DNA of 52,560 nucleotides from Nitrospirota bacterium (lineage in GTDB: Bacteria > Nitrospirota > Thermodesulfovibrionia > Thermodesulfovibrionales > UBA6898): the NCBI GenBank assembly GCA_021825365.1, contig JAKAHR010000024.1:1-52560 (forward strand). The letters are read 5' to 3'. Numbering within the stretch: the stretch's first letter is position 1; each line of letters starts with the position of its first letter. The notes beneath the pieces were generated by a model. That model saw only the letters and a list, made by a program, of their open reading frames with translations. It made no database searches and was not told the origin of the DNA. Positions 8,364 through 17,359 of this stretch are shown here, one piece after another. Position numbers and translations under genes: made by a program.

Positions 8364-8386
8364 GATACTGAACTATGTTCAGTATC
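8364..8386. promoter_or_regulatory. Perfect 23-bp palindrome, probable TetR operator
   Basis: Ten-base arms GATACTGAAC and GTTCAGTATC surround TAT without a mismatch. It lies between the end of the tetR at 8397 and the start of the SDR gene at 8333. No T run follows on either strand, which argues against a terminator. TetR regulators bind dyads of this size, so control of the SDR-flavoprotein genes is inferred. Confidence 0.75.
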
Positions 8387-8396
8387 AGGGAAAAAA

Positions 8397-9014
8397 TTAT
8401 TGCTTTTGCTTCTTTCTCGCTTCTATCATGAAATCGACGGCAGCGTTTACGACCGCCGGGATCGCCTCTTTCGGTATCATGCCGCATCGCTGCCTTATGA
8501 TGAGAGACGCCATGCCGTGGGTGAAGGACCAGATGGCAAAGGCGGCTACATCCAGATCCTCCCTGGGCAGGTAGCCGGCCTCCATGCAATCTTGGATATT
8601 CTGCTTCAGGAAATCGTAAGAGCGCATGCCCGCTCCCCACTCCCGGTCTGCCTTGATCTTCTCACCCGGCCCCCGCATGATAAACATGAGGTCGTAATAT
8701 TCTGGGTTCTCCAGGGCGAAGGACATGTAGGCCTGAGCGTGTTTGCGGAGGCGCTTCCAGGGGTCCTTGATGGTCCGGATCGTCTGCTGATGACGGTAGA
8801 ACCTCTCGAAGCCCTCGGTATGCAGGGCGAAGAGTATGTCGTTCTTGTCCTTGAAATACAGGTAGATGGTGGCAGGACTGTATTCGATCTCCTCGGCGAT
8901 CCCCCGGAGAGTCACCTTTTCGAAGCCCTTCTCCAGGAAAAGCCGCATGGCGGTGTCGAGTATGAGGGATCTCATCTCTTTCTTTTCCTTTTCTTTTCTT
9001 TCCGCAATGCCCAT
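8397..9014 (-). CDS. TetR/AcrR family transcriptional regulator of the SDR/flavoprotein unit
   Basis: A 205-residue TetR-family protein. The helix-turn-helix (about residues 14-60) contains LILDTAMRLFLEKGFEKVTLRGIAEEI and SPATIYLYFKDKNDIL. The C-terminal part resembles the TetR_C_33-like domain (EWGAGMRSYDFLKQNIQDCMEAG). A charged N-terminus (ERKEKEKKEMR) precedes the DNA-binding helices. It lies upstream of the SDR and flavoprotein genes on the same strand, with the perfect palindrome immediately downstream. It probably represses the enzymes and responds to a compound they process; the ligand is not known. Confidence 0.92.
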   Translation of the reverse strand: MGIAERKEKEKKEMRSLILDTAMRLFLEKGFEKVTLRGIAEEIEYSPATIYLYFKDKNDILFALHTEGFERFYRHQQTIRTIKDPWKRLRKHAQAYMSFALENPEYYDLMFIMRGPGEKIKADREWGAGMRSYDFLKQNIQDCMEAGYLPREDLDVAAFAIWSFTHGMASLIIRQRCGMIPKEAIPAVVNAAVDFMIEARKKQKQ

Positions 9015-9042
9015 GACTAACCAGTGTTAAGTTGATGAACAA

Positions 9043-9071
9043 AGTTTACATTTTGTGGATTCGTTTGTCAA
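9043..9071 (-). promoter_or_regulatory. Promoter of the second tetR unit
   Basis: On the minus strand TTGACA (9071 to 9066), a 17-bp spacer and TAAACT (9048 to 9043) form a good sigma-70 promoter. The predicted start lies about 20 bases upstream of the tetR ATG at 9014. Confidence 0.65.
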
Positions 9072-9091
9072 GGGGTGATGCAAACAGTCGA

Positions 9092-11869
9092 TTACTTCAG
9101 GATGATGCCGTCGATAACCGCAGTCCTGTATGTCCCGATCGTGAGACATCCGTTCACTTCGGTCAGGCTGGAGCCTGGGGTAAAATCGCAGCGGTACCCG
9201 CCCCGTATTGTCACTGTGGCCTCCGGCGCGAGCCCCGCAAGCAACAGACCGCCCTCGGAAAATGGCGCAGCAGTGTTCAGCCAGATCAAGTCGGTGTCCG
9301 TCGCATCATTCAGCGCCTGCTGAAGCGTCTTATCAGGCAAAGAGCCATTGATGCGGGCCGCGGGCGCGATACAGGATAAGGTGAAGGTCATGTCCGTGCC
9401 GTAAGAGATCCCCTGGGCATGCTGGCCCCGGAGCCGGTAATGATAGGTGATGCCGGCGGAGAGACCGCTGATGGCCGCGCTGACTGAAGTCGGGGAGTTC
9501 CCGGTCACCGGGCTTTCGGCTGCGGAGGAGGTATTCCCGTAGTCCATCGCTGTCCCGTACTCGAAGACAGAGACCGTTGATTCCCCGTATGGATTTACCG
9601 TCCCGGTGAGGGTCGCGCCGGTGGGAGGAGTGAGAGATGCAGCCCCTGTCGTTACCGCGGGCACAGAGCCGACGACGCAAGACATCGAGACGTCGTCAAG
9701 GAAGAAGCTGGAGTTACTTGTCCCGGCGGTCCTGGAATCGAAGCGGAGCGTATGGCTGCCGTCGTCGGCATATGCCGACAGGTCGAGGCTGGCCCGGACA
9801 TATCCGCCGGAATAGAGGGTGTCTCCCTGCAGTATCTTGATTATCTCCGAGCCGTCGAGCAGGACCCTGAAGAAATCATCCCCCGCATCGCCCGAATAAT
9901 CGATATTGAGATAGAACTCGAGCCTCGGCGTCATGCCGGATGGAACAGTAACGGCCTGCTCAAGCGAACCCTCCTCGATTCCTGTCCAGCCGCCGAACCA
10001 TGCCCACCATAACCCTGTCCGGGGATAGCCGGCTCCGCAGGCTGAATCGCACAGCGGGGTCTCAAAATTCGTAGAGGCCTGAAGCCAGGGGCCTTCTTTC
10101 CCAAGTTCGAAACTGCCGTCCGCAATACTCCCGCAGGGGCCGGTGGTGGCGAAGGTCATGTCAGCCCCGTAACCCGTGGTCACGCCGTCAGTCGCCTTTG
10201 CGCGGAAGTGATAGAGCCTGTTGGATGTGAGGCCGGTAATCGCGGCGCTCACCGCGGTGTTTGAGCTGCCCGTGAAGGTGCCGGGTACCGTCGCGATGTT
10301 GCCGTATTCTCTCGTATAGCCGTATTCGAAGGATACCGAGGCTGTTGTATTGTTCGCATTGATCAGGCCGTTCAGCGTCGCCCCGGCAGCTCCGATCGAA
10401 GATGCAGCATTCGTCTGTATCAGGGGCCTGCCGTTGAAGAGGTCCAGCGCCTGGCTGACATTGATCCGCTGCTTTGTTACGGTCCCGCATTTGGAGTCGG
10501 TTACCGACAGGCCGGTGGACGTCAGGGCGCTGAGTATCTGGTCGACGGGACACCCCGGGGTGGCCTGTTTGAGAAGTGCCCACGCCCCGGTGACATGGGG
10601 GGCCGCCATCGAGGTGCCGTCCCAGCTCTCGTACGTGCCGCCGGGGACAGAGGAATTGATGGACGAACCCGGGGCGAGGAGACTCACGAAGGTGGCGCTG
10701 TTCGAATAGCCGGCGACGCTGTCGGCGTCAGTTGTTGCGCCGACGCTCACGGCGGTCGAAATGCAACCGGGTGCGGACATTGACCCGCAGTATCCGTCAT
10801 TGCCGGAGGAGACGACGGTAGCGATGCCGGCCGCCCTGAGCTGGTCGATAGCTGCCTTTGTCGGCCCCTCGCCCGCATCACAGGAGCCGGCATCGAAATA
10901 TCGTCCCCCGCCGAGACTCATGTTGACCGAAGATATCGTATAGGAAGGACTCAGGGCATAGACGCGTTCGAGTCCCCTGATGATATCCGAGTCATAGGCA
11001 ACGACGCCGTACAGGCTGTCGAGGGCGAAGACCTGTATGGCGATGATGCCCGCAGCAGGCGCGACTCCTCCGAAAGGGATCGAACCGCTTACTCCCGGCC
11101 TTCCGGCGATGATGCCCGCCACATGGGTGCCGTGATCGCATGCCCCGGCCGGGCAGGCACCGGCGTACGGCATGGCTGAACCGTCTGCGGTCGACTCTGT
11201 CAGGCCCCCGGGGCAGAGGCTCTGCAGATTGAGTCCGTCATCCGACGAATAGCATGCCTCGGATACGACAGAGCCCGAAAGGAATGGATGGCCCTTGTCC
11301 ACGCCGGTATCAATAACAGCGACGGTGATGCCTGAGCCGGTGTATCCGGAGGCCCAGACCGACGGAGCCCCGATGCGAGGGATACTCAGGTCGAGCGTCG
11401 GCCGATGAGCCTTGTCAAGGTAAACCGTGCGGGCCCGCGGCGATGCGAGCAGCCCGGTCAAGGCGGCCTCGTTTACCTCCATGAAGATGTAAGGGACATG
11501 GGAGTATTTATGTGAGGCCTTCGGCCTGGAGGCGGAGATATCGGCCAGGAGCGCATCCTGCGCAGCGGCTATACGCCCTGCCTGCGAGCGGGCAGCGGCA
11601 GAGGAGGGGGTGGCGGCCGGCTCAAAGGGGGCGTCGACTCCCACGATGACCCGAACACTCCCTGCCCCGGCTATTATCGCGGCGAGGGTGTCGTATCCTC
11701 CGGGGGAGACTATCTTCCCATCCTGGCGAGGCACACCCTGACCCCATGCCATGCCCCCCATGCAGAGCATCGCCAGGACGATAGAAAAGGCAGCGGCCGG
11801 GATGCGTCGTCTCAGCGCCGGGAAGTCTGCAATGCCCGCCTTTGATTCGTGGACAGCAAACTCTACCAC
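9092..11869 (-). CDS. Secreted subtilisin-family (S8) serine peptidase with fibronectin-like and lectin-like repeats
   Basis: A 925-residue exported protease. A signal peptide (hydrophobic core about residues 25-42, ending GMAWG) is followed by an inhibitor-I9-like propeptide region (about 60-155) and the S8 catalytic domain: D187 (VIDTG), H246 (HGTHVAG), oxyanion N357 (SSGNDG), S420 (GTSMAAPH). Two similar Fn3-like repeats follow (about 480-575 and 735-830; [11 protein letters not shown] and [11 protein letters not shown]), with a MAM/jelly-roll-like domain between them ([10 protein letters not shown] to FFLDDVSM). The C-terminal part has a right-handed-repeat-like end. Paired cysteines suit an oxidising extracellular location. 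Start is GTG at 11869, overlapping the nitroreductase stop by seven bases, so translation is probably coupled; a weak GAGAAG lies just upstream. Confidence 0.9.
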   Translation of the reverse strand: MVEFAVHESKAGIADFPALRRRIPAAAFSIVLAMLCMGGMAWGQGVPRQDGKIVSPGGYDTLAAIIAGAGSVRVIVGVDAPFEPAATPSSAAARSQAGRIAAAQDALLADISASRPKASHKYSHVPYIFMEVNEAALTGLLASPRARTVYLDKAHRPTLDLSIPRIGAPSVWASGYTGSGITVAVIDTGVDKGHPFLSGSVVSEACYSSDDGLNLQSLCPGGLTESTADGSAMPYAGACPAGACDHGTHVAGIIAGRPGVSGSIPFGGVAPAAGIIAIQVFALDSLYGVVAYDSDIIRGLERVYALSPSYTISSVNMSLGGGRYFDAGSCDAGEGPTKAAIDQLRAAGIATVVSSGNDGYCGSMSAPGCISTAVSVGATTDADSVAGYSNSATFVSLLAPGSSINSSVPGGTYESWDGTSMAAPHVTGAWALLKQATPGCPVDQILSALTSTGLSVTDSKCGTVTKQRINVSQALDLFNGRPLIQTNAASSIGAAGATLNGLINANNTTASVSFEYGYTREYGNIATVPGTFTGSSNTAVSAAITGLTSNRLYHFRAKATDGVTTGYGADMTFATTGPCGSIADGSFELGKEGPWLQASTNFETPLCDSACGAGYPRTGLWWAWFGGWTGIEEGSLEQAVTVPSGMTPRLEFYLNIDYSGDAGDDFFRVLLDGSEIIKILQGDTLYSGGYVRASLDLSAYADDGSHTLRFDSRTAGTSNSSFFLDDVSMSCVVGSVPAVTTGAASLTPPTGATLTGTVNPYGESTVSVFEYGTAMDYGNTSSAAESPVTGNSPTSVSAAISGLSAGITYHYRLRGQHAQGISYGTDMTFTLSCIAPAARINGSLPDKTLQQALNDATDTDLIWLNTAAPFSEGGLLLAGLAPEATVTIRGGYRCDFTPGSSLTEVNGCLTIGTYRTAVIDGIILK

Positions 11870-12417
11870 TTCTCGAACGTGACGATCTCGGTCAGCGGCT
11901 TGCGGGGCGGGCCGCCCTCTTTTTCCTCAAGGGGATACCCGAGGGGGAATATCCCGACGACCCGGATGTCATCAGGGATGCCCAACAGCGGCCGGAGTTT
12001 CTCCTCATCGAAGACGCCTACAAACACGGTGCCGAGCCCGAGGCCCCGGGCCCCCAGCATCAGGGTCTGGCCGGCGATGCCCATATCGGTGAGATAGTAT
12101 GACTGCCCCCCAATCATGCCCGATTTCCCGGGGTCAGCACAGGCGACGATTACGACGGGGGCTTCGGCCAGGCCCTTACGAGCGGGGTTTGACTTGTAAC
12201 CGCGGGGGGCAAAGAACGATTCCACATACGACAACTCGCTTATCTTCTCCCTGGTCTGCCTGTCCTTCACCACAACGAACCGCCAGCACTGCATATTGGC
12301 CCACGAGGGAGACTGCCTCACCGCCTCAAGCAGCGCCTGGAGTTTCTCCTCCTCCACCGGCCTGTCGCTGAACCGCCGAATGCTCCTTCGTGTCCTTATG
12401 GCTTCCATCAGTTCCAT
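11863..12417 (-). CDS. Nitroreductase-family FMN oxidoreductase
   Basis: A 184-residue protein with the family N-terminus [21 protein letters not shown] (FMN-binding arginines), [14 protein letters not shown] and GLGTVFVG. The family forms FMN homodimers that use NAD(P)H to reduce nitro groups, quinones or flavins; some members dehalogenate. An AGGAGGAAG site precedes the ATG. It lies between the aminotransferase and the subtilase on the same strand and overlaps the protease start. The physiological substrate is not evident. Length is normal. Confidence 0.92.
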   Translation of the reverse strand: MELMEAIRTRRSIRRFSDRPVEEEKLQALLEAVRQSPSWANMQCWRFVVVKDRQTREKISELSYVESFFAPRGYKSNPARKGLAEAPVVIVACADPGKSGMIGGQSYYLTDMGIAGQTLMLGARGLGLGTVFVGVFDEEKLRPLLGIPDDIRVVGIFPLGYPLEEKEGGPPRKPLTEIVTFEKW

Positions 12418-12442
12418 CGTCTTCCTCCTGGCGCCCCCTGCC

Positions 12443-13618
12443 TCACATTCCCATCTCTTTCATCGCCTCTCCCATCCTCCTGATGCCTACCTCGATGTTT
12501 CCGGGGGAGGCGTTTGAGTAGTTCAGCCTGATGGTGTTGCTGCCGCTTCCGTCAGGGAAAAACTCCTGGCCCGGAACGAATGCCACTTTCCGCTCGAGGC
12601 ATCGTGCGAGGAGGTCTCTTGCGTCGCGTCCTTCGGGAAGCCTGACCCAGAGGAACATGCCGCCTGACGGGCGATTACGCCAAACAGACGACGGGAAATG
12701 ACGCTGCATCGCCTCGATCATGCAGTCCCTGCGAAAGCCGTAGGTCTTTCTGAGCAGGCGCAGATGTTCCTCATGCCTTCCGTTTTCGAGATATTCGTTG
12801 ACCAGATACTGACCGAAGGTATTGGTCTGCAGGTCAGTGCCCTGCTTGATGACGGCCAGTTTATGGATGATCTCCTCATCTGCGGCAACGTAGGCGATGC
12901 GGAGGCCCGGCGCGATCGTCTTTGAAAAAGACCCCAGCCTGATGACGTTCCGGGTGCCGCCCAGCGCCAGAAGGGAAGGGGGCCTCTCCCCTTCGAAAAT
13001 AAGCTCGCCGTACGGATCGTCCTCGACCACCATGACGTCGTGTTGCCGTACGATCTGCAGAAGGCCCGGCCTCCGCTCCCGGGCGATGGATATACCCGTG
13101 GGGTTCTGGAAGTTCGGCATGGCATACAGGAGCGCGGCCGGCCCGCGGCCGCAGACCTCTGCCAATTTTTCCAGGACTATTCCGTCTTCGTCGGATGCGA
13201 CCGGCCTGATCTCCGCCTGGAAGAGCAGAAAGGACTGGAGCGCACCAAGATAGCTCGGGTTCTCCGTAAGCACGACCGTGCCCTTGTCGATGAAGAGCTT
13301 GGACACGAGGTCAAGCCCCTGCTGGGAGCCCTGCGTTATGAGGATATTGTCGACACCGAGCGCATCGCCGTCGGGGTCCAGCGAGCGGGCGATCTTCTCC
13401 CGCAGGGGACCGATTCCCTCGGTGACTGAATACTGGAGAACAGCTGATTCAAATTTCGAAAAGACCTTTTGCGCGACATCAGCGAGTTCGTTCAGGGGAA
13501 AAAGCTCGGGTGCGGGAAGGCCGCCGGCAAAAGAGATGATCTCGGGATTCGAGGTGACCTTCAGGATTTCACGGATAGCGGAACTCTTAAGCCCTGCGAT
13601 TCTATCGGCATACGTCAT
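12443..13618 (-). CDS. PLP-dependent aminotransferase, 2-aminoadipate/aromatic type (class I/II)
   Basis: A 391-residue fold-type I aminotransferase similar to LysN and the MocR-type enzymes, without a DNA-binding domain. The PLP lysine is K233 ([15 protein letters not shown]). Other motifs are the N-terminal substrate loop [18 protein letters not shown] (about 172-175) and the C-terminal carboxylate-binding IRLNYS. It transfers amino groups between 2-oxoglutarate and an aliphatic or aromatic amino acid; lysine, aromatic or branched-chain substrates are all possible. GAGGG precedes the ATG. It heads a minus-strand unit with nitroreductase and subtilase. Confidence 0.9.
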   Translation of the reverse strand: MTYADRIAGLKSSAIREILKVTSNPEIISFAGGLPAPELFPLNELADVAQKVFSKFESAVLQYSVTEGIGPLREKIARSLDPDGDALGVDNILITQGSQQGLDLVSKLFIDKGTVVLTENPSYLGALQSFLLFQAEIRPVASDEDGIVLEKLAEVCGRGPAALLYAMPNFQNPTGISIARERRPGLLQIVRQHDVMVVEDDPYGELIFEGERPPSLLALGGTRNVIRLGSFSKTIAPGLRIAYVAADEEIIHKLAVIKQGTDLQTNTFGQYLVNEYLENGRHEEHLRLLRKTYGFRRDCMIEAMQRHFPSSVWRNRPSGGMFLWVRLPEGRDARDLLARCLERKVAFVPGQEFFPDGSGSNTIRLNYSNASPGNIEVGIRRMGEAMKEMGM

Positions 13619-13654
13619 CGGTTGTCCCTCACCTGTCGTAGAAGCTGCTCAGTC

Positions 13655-13683
13655 ATTGTATATCGTTTTCCGGTCTGAAGCAA
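13655..13683 (-). promoter_or_regulatory. Candidate proximal promoter of the aminotransferase unit
   Basis: TTGCTT, 17 bp and TACAAT on the minus strand end about 36 bases before the ATG at 13618. The -35 is weak and the -10 good. Confidence 0.35.
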
Positions 13684-13717
13684 ACCGGTCCTCCGGCAGC
13701 GGCATGGAGTATGTATC

Positions 13718-13747
13718 ACCTTACATAGAGGCCCTCGCGTATGTCAA
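13718..13747 (-). promoter_or_regulatory. Candidate distal promoter of the aminotransferase unit
   Basis: A perfect TTGACA (13747 to 13742) is followed after 18 bp by TAAGGT. The leader would be about 95 bases. One of the two candidates is probably used. Confidence 0.35.
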
Positions 13748-13869
13748 GAACCGATGCCGCCGAAAAAGGCCGCGGTGGCGCCCTGGATATTTGTATGATA
13801 TGATTTGAGCAAGATCGCCCTGGGCGACTTTCCTGGCAGTCTACTACACTACTGAAGCAAGGAACGCAT

Positions 13870-14925
13870 ATGCCGGAAAAGATCATCGAATCATGCAGTG
13901 TCACACGGCTCGACATCCTGAATGAGAAGGGAGAGGCCGACCAGGCACTGATGCCCTCCCTGACTGATGACCATCTCAGGGAACTTTACGAAATGTTCAT
14001 TCTCGCCCGGACCTTTGACCACCGCGCCCTCAACCTTCAGCGCGAGGGACGCATCGGGACGTATGCGCCCATCCTCGGACAGGAGGCCTCACAGATAGGC
14101 ACCGCATATGCCCTGGACAAGACTGACTGGATATTCCCTTCGTTCAGGGAAAACGGCGTACTGGTCGCCCGCGGATATCCCCTGTATATGATCCTGCAGT
14201 ATTGGGGCGGGGATGAGCGCGGGATCAAGGTCCCCGACCATCTCAATATATTCACTATCTCCATCCCCGTGGGGACCCATGTGCTTCACGCGGTGGGTTC
14301 CGCCATGGCGGCGAAATACAGAGGCGAGAAGACGGTCTCGATGGTCTATTTCGGCGACGGCGGCACCTCGGAAGGGGATTTTCATGAAGGGATGAACTTC
14401 GCGGGGACCTTCAAACTTCCGGTGGTATTTATCTGCCAGAACAACCAGTGGGCGATATCCGTGCCGAGGGAGCGTCAGACCGCCTCGAAGACCCTCGCCC
14501 AGAAGGCCGTCGCATACGGTTTCGAGGGGATACAGGTCGACGGAAACGACATCCTGGCGGTCTATAGTGCTGCGAAGGCCGCCGTTGAAAAAGCACGTCG
14601 GGGAGAGGGACCGACCCTGATCGAATGCTTCACCTACCGGATGACCGACCACACCACGGCCGACGACGCCTCCCGCTACAGAACAAAGGAACAGGTTGCC
14701 GCGTGGGAGGCCAAAGACCCCCTCCTGCGGTTCCGTCTCTTCATGGAACAGAGAGGTCTCCTGACAGAGGCGTTTCAGAAAGAGGTCGACGCCGTGACGA
14801 AACAAAAGGTGGATGAGGCGGAGAAGATGGCCGAATCGGCTGCCCATGCCGACCCTTCAGACATGATCACCTACACCTATGCGTCGTTGACGCCGAGACA
14901 GACGAAACAGATGAGGGATTTCTGA
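13870..14925 (+). CDS. pdhA: Pyruvate dehydrogenase E1 component, alpha subunit
   Basis: A 351-residue thiamine diphosphate-binding E1 alpha subunit. The TPP/Mg motif is intact: GDGGTSEG starting at 162 and ending in CQNN (NN 191-192). The phosphorylation-loop-like region YRMTDHTTADDASRYR and the N-terminal RTFDHRALNLQREGRIGTYAP are family features. With the beta subunit it decarboxylates a 2-oxoacid (pyruvate, acetoin or branched-chain) and hands the acyl group to lipoyl-E2. AAGGA precedes the ATG; the next gene follows after one base. No E2 or E3 gene is nearby, so substrate assignment to pyruvate rests on similarity only. Confidence 0.9.
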   Translation: MPEKIIESCSVTRLDILNEKGEADQALMPSLTDDHLRELYEMFILARTFDHRALNLQREGRIGTYAPILGQEASQIGTAYALDKTDWIFPSFRENGVLVARGYPLYMILQYWGGDERGIKVPDHLNIFTISIPVGTHVLHAVGSAMAAKYRGEKTVSMVYFGDGGTSEGDFHEGMNFAGTFKLPVVFICQNNQWAISVPRERQTASKTLAQKAVAYGFEGIQVDGNDILAVYSAAKAAVEKARRGEGPTLIECFTYRMTDHTTADDASRYRTKEQVAAWEAKDPLLRFRLFMEQRGLLTEAFQKEVDAVTKQKVDEAEKMAESAAHADPSDMITYTYASLTPRQTKQMRDF

Positions 14926-14926
14926 A

Positions 14927-15889
14927 ATGGCAAAGCTGAATATGGTGCAGGCGATAAACCTGGCTCTGAAGGAGGAGATGCAGCGGGACAAAGATGTCAT
15001 CATCCTCGGAGAAGACGTCGGCAGGGACGGAGGCGTCTTCCGGGTGACCGAGGGACTGCTCGATGTCTTCGGCGCGGAGCGGGTCATCGATACCCCTCTT
15101 GCGGAGTCCGGCATCGTGGGTGTCTCGATCGGCATGGCTGCCCGCGGGCTGAAGCCGGTCGCTGAGATACAGTTCATGGGGTTTATCTATCCCGCCCTCG
15201 ACCAGATATCCTCTCATGCGGCGCGTCTCCGGTCCCGTTCGAGAGGACGGTATACCTGTCCCCTGGTGGTGCGGACGCCCTACGGCGCGGGCATCAAGGC
15301 ACCGGAGCACCATTCAGAGAGCACCGAGGCCCTCTTTTGCCATATGCCGGGGATCAAGGTGGTCCTCCCGTCGACTCCCTATACGGCGAAGGGACTCCTC
15401 ATCTCGGCGATCAGGGACCCTGACCCTGTCGTCTTCCTGGAATCAGCGAGGTTGTACCGTCTCATCAAGGAAGAGGTGCCGGAGGGGGAATATACCATCC
15501 CCCTCGGAAAGGCGCGGTTGGCTCAGGAAGGGAAGGACGTGACCGTGATAAGCTGGGGCGCGATGCTCCATCGCTGCCTCCAGGCGGCGGCCGGCTTCAG
15601 CGCCGACGTGATCGACCTGATGACCCTCAATCCCTTTGACGAGGAGACGATCTATTCCTCGGTGAAGAAGACCGGAAGGGTCGTCATCGTTCATGAGGCG
15701 CCGAAGACCTGCGGCCTGGGCGCAGAGATATCCGCCTCGATCGCGGAGGAGGCGATGCTGTTTCTGAAAGGCCCCATTACGCGGGTCACCGCCTATGATG
15801 CGGTCCTTCCGCTGCCGAAGCTCGAGGACTATTACATGCCGACAGTAGAACGGATAAAGAAGGGCATAGAGGAGGTACTCAAATACTGA
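14927..15889 (+). CDS. pdhB: Pyruvate dehydrogenase E1 component, beta subunit
   Basis: A 320-residue transketolase-like beta subunit. Visible features are LGEDVGRDGGVFRVTEGL, the conserved DTPLAESGIVGVSIGMA and EIQFMGFIYPALDQI, APEHHSES, and the C-terminal transketolase domain ending LPLPKLEDYYMPTVERI. The alpha subunit binds the diphosphate of TPP; beta supplies the residues around the reactive ring. It follows pdhA by one base. Its TGA shares a base with the ATG of mlaA, so three genes are translationally linked. Length is normal. Confidence 0.92.
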   Translation: MAKLNMVQAINLALKEEMQRDKDVIILGEDVGRDGGVFRVTEGLLDVFGAERVIDTPLAESGIVGVSIGMAARGLKPVAEIQFMGFIYPALDQISSHAARLRSRSRGRYTCPLVVRTPYGAGIKAPEHHSESTEALFCHMPGIKVVLPSTPYTAKGLLISAIRDPDPVVFLESARLYRLIKEEVPEGEYTIPLGKARLAQEGKDVTVISWGAMLHRCLQAAAGFSADVIDLMTLNPFDEETIYSSVKKTGRVVIVHEAPKTCGLGAEISASIAEEAMLFLKGPITRVTAYDAVLPLPKLEDYYMPTVERIKKGIEEVLKY

Positions 15890-16698
15890 TGCGTCATCCA
15901 ATCATCATCCTTGTCATCGCTGTCTTCCTTCTTTCGATGAGCCTCGCGGCATCGGCAGCGGAAGAGGGGCCCGGACAGGCTGCAGTGCGTGCGGAGGCGA
16001 GTCAGTCCGGCTCCGGGGGCCCTGCGGATACGGAGGATACCGGGGCGATGCAGATCCCCGATCCCCTGGAGCCCTGGAATCGCGTCATGTTCACCTTCAA
16101 CGACAGGCTCTATTTCTGGGTGCTGAAACCCGTCGCCAACGGCTACAGCTTCTTCATCCCGGAATGGGGACGCATCAGGGTGCGCAATGCGGTCAACAAT
16201 ATCGCGATGCCGGTGCGGTTCGCAAACTCCATCCTCCAGCTGAAATTCCATGCAGCGATAGCGGAACTCGGAAGGTTTGTGGTGAACAGCACCGGAGGCA
16301 TAGGCGGCATGTTCGAGATCGTCAGGCCCGACCCGGAGATAGGGACCGGCGACAAGGACTTCGGCCAGACCCTCGGGAAGTACGGCATTCCAAGCGGGTT
16401 CTATATCATCTGGCCTGTCCTGGGGCCTTCATCATTCCGGGACAGCGTCGGCATGGCGGGAGATTATTTCGTGACCCCGGAGAGCTATATCACCCCCTTC
16501 ATCTGGGACGGCCTGGCGGTGAGGTCGTACGAGCGGGTCAACGACACCTCCCTGAGGATCGGCGATTACGAGGATTTCAAGGAGGCGTCGGTCGAGCCGT
16601 ATGCGGCCATGAGGGACGCCTACCAGGAGTACCGGAAGAGCAAGGTGAAGGGAGGGGCGTATGAAGGCCCCCTCTACCAGGGGAAAGACCGCCCGTAG
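15889..16698 (+). CDS. mlaA: MlaA/VacJ-family outer-membrane phospholipid transport protein without lipobox
   Basis: A 269-residue MlaA homologue. Typical blocks are DPLEPWNRVMFTFND, AMPVRFANSILQLK, FVVNSTGGIGG, DKDFGQTLGKYGIPSGFYIIWPVLGPSSFRDSVG. MlaA sits in the outer membrane and removes phospholipids from the outer leaflet for return through MlaC and MlaFEDB. The signal peptide (residues 1 to about 24, ending LAASAAEE) looks like type I: there is no lipobox cysteine, and no cysteine anywhere in the protein, whereas classical MlaA is a lipoprotein. It starts on the last base of the pdhB stop codon and converges with the mla operon 27 bases downstream. Confidence 0.93.
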   Translation: MRHPIIILVIAVFLLSMSLAASAAEEGPGQAAVRAEASQSGSGGPADTEDTGAMQIPDPLEPWNRVMFTFNDRLYFWVLKPVANGYSFFIPEWGRIRVRNAVNNIAMPVRFANSILQLKFHAAIAELGRFVVNSTGGIGGMFEIVRPDPEIGTGDKDFGQTLGKYGIPSGFYIIWPVLGPSSFRDSVGMAGDYFVTPESYITPFIWDGLAVRSYERVNDTSLRIGDYEDFKEASVEPYAAMRDAYQEYRKSKVKGGAYEGPLYQGKDRP

Positions 16699-16725
16699 CC
16701 GGGTCCCGGCGGGGTGGGCCTGCTC

Positions 16726-17358
16726 CTATTCGTTTTTTGACTTGTCCTTCAGCCTCTTGACGAGTTCCTCGTATGACCCTGAGGTGATTATCTGCCTGAA
16801 CTGGGAGCGGTAGTTATTTACCAGGCTGACGCCTTCGATGATGATATCGTAGACCTCCCATTTGTTCTTGTCCTTGAAGATCTTGTAGTCAACGGGTATC
16901 GGCGACCCTTTTGAGGTGATGATCTCCGTCTTGACCACCGCATACTGTCCCTCTACCTTTTCGGACAGGTAATTCACCTTCTCATCGCCGCTCTCGTACC
17001 GCTCTATCTTGCGTATGTAGGTATTCTGCAGGAGGTCTGAGAAGAGGGCCACAAACTCTTTCTGCTCCCCGGGTGTGCGCTTGTTCCAATAAATACCGAG
17101 TGACCGTTTGGCCATCTCCTGGAAATCGAACTGCCTGTCAACGACCTGCCGCAACTTCCTGCGGCGCTCTTCTTTCTTTTCCGGCCGCTTCAATTCCTTG
17201 TTTCTGAGGATCTTCACGACCTCGTCTGCTGTCTGGCGCACCTGCTCCGTCGGCTCGCCCGCCGATACGGGCGGGACCCACGCGAGGACGAGGAGCCAGG
17301 AGAGGATGGCGGCAACCGGTCCGGCCAGGGGCAATAATACTTTCTTCTTCAGGTTCAT
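16726..17358 (-). CDS. mlaC: MlaC-family periplasmic phospholipid-binding protein
   Basis: A 210-residue Tol-Tol-Q2/MlaC-family shuttle. The signal peptide (about residues 4-33, ending VPPVSAGE) exports it. The mature domain contains DFQEMAKRSLGIYWNKRTPGEQKEFVALFSDLLQNTYIRKI, the family signature, and ends in the DIIIEGVSLVNNYRSQF strand that lines the lipid pocket. It carries phospholipid between MlaA and the MlaFED complex. The ATG at 17358 is one base after the mlaD stop and has GGAAGG; a longer open frame upstream overlaps mlaD and is rejected. It is the last gene of mlaE-F-D-C. Confidence 0.93.
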   Translation of the reverse strand: MNLKKKVLLPLAGPVAAILSWLLVLAWVPPVSAGEPTEQVRQTADEVVKILRNKELKRPEKKEERRRKLRQVVDRQFDFQEMAKRSLGIYWNKRTPGEQKEFVALFSDLLQNTYIRKIERYESGDEKVNYLSEKVEGQYAVVKTEIITSKGSPIPVDYKIFKDKNKWEVYDIIIEGVSLVNNYRSQFRQIITSGSYEELVKRLKDKSKNE

Positions 17359-17359
17359 G

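Noticed and set aside
8364..8386. Palindrome read as a terminator of tetR
   Set aside because: No T run follows on the minus strand; the A-rich stretch lies on the wrong side. An operator fits better.
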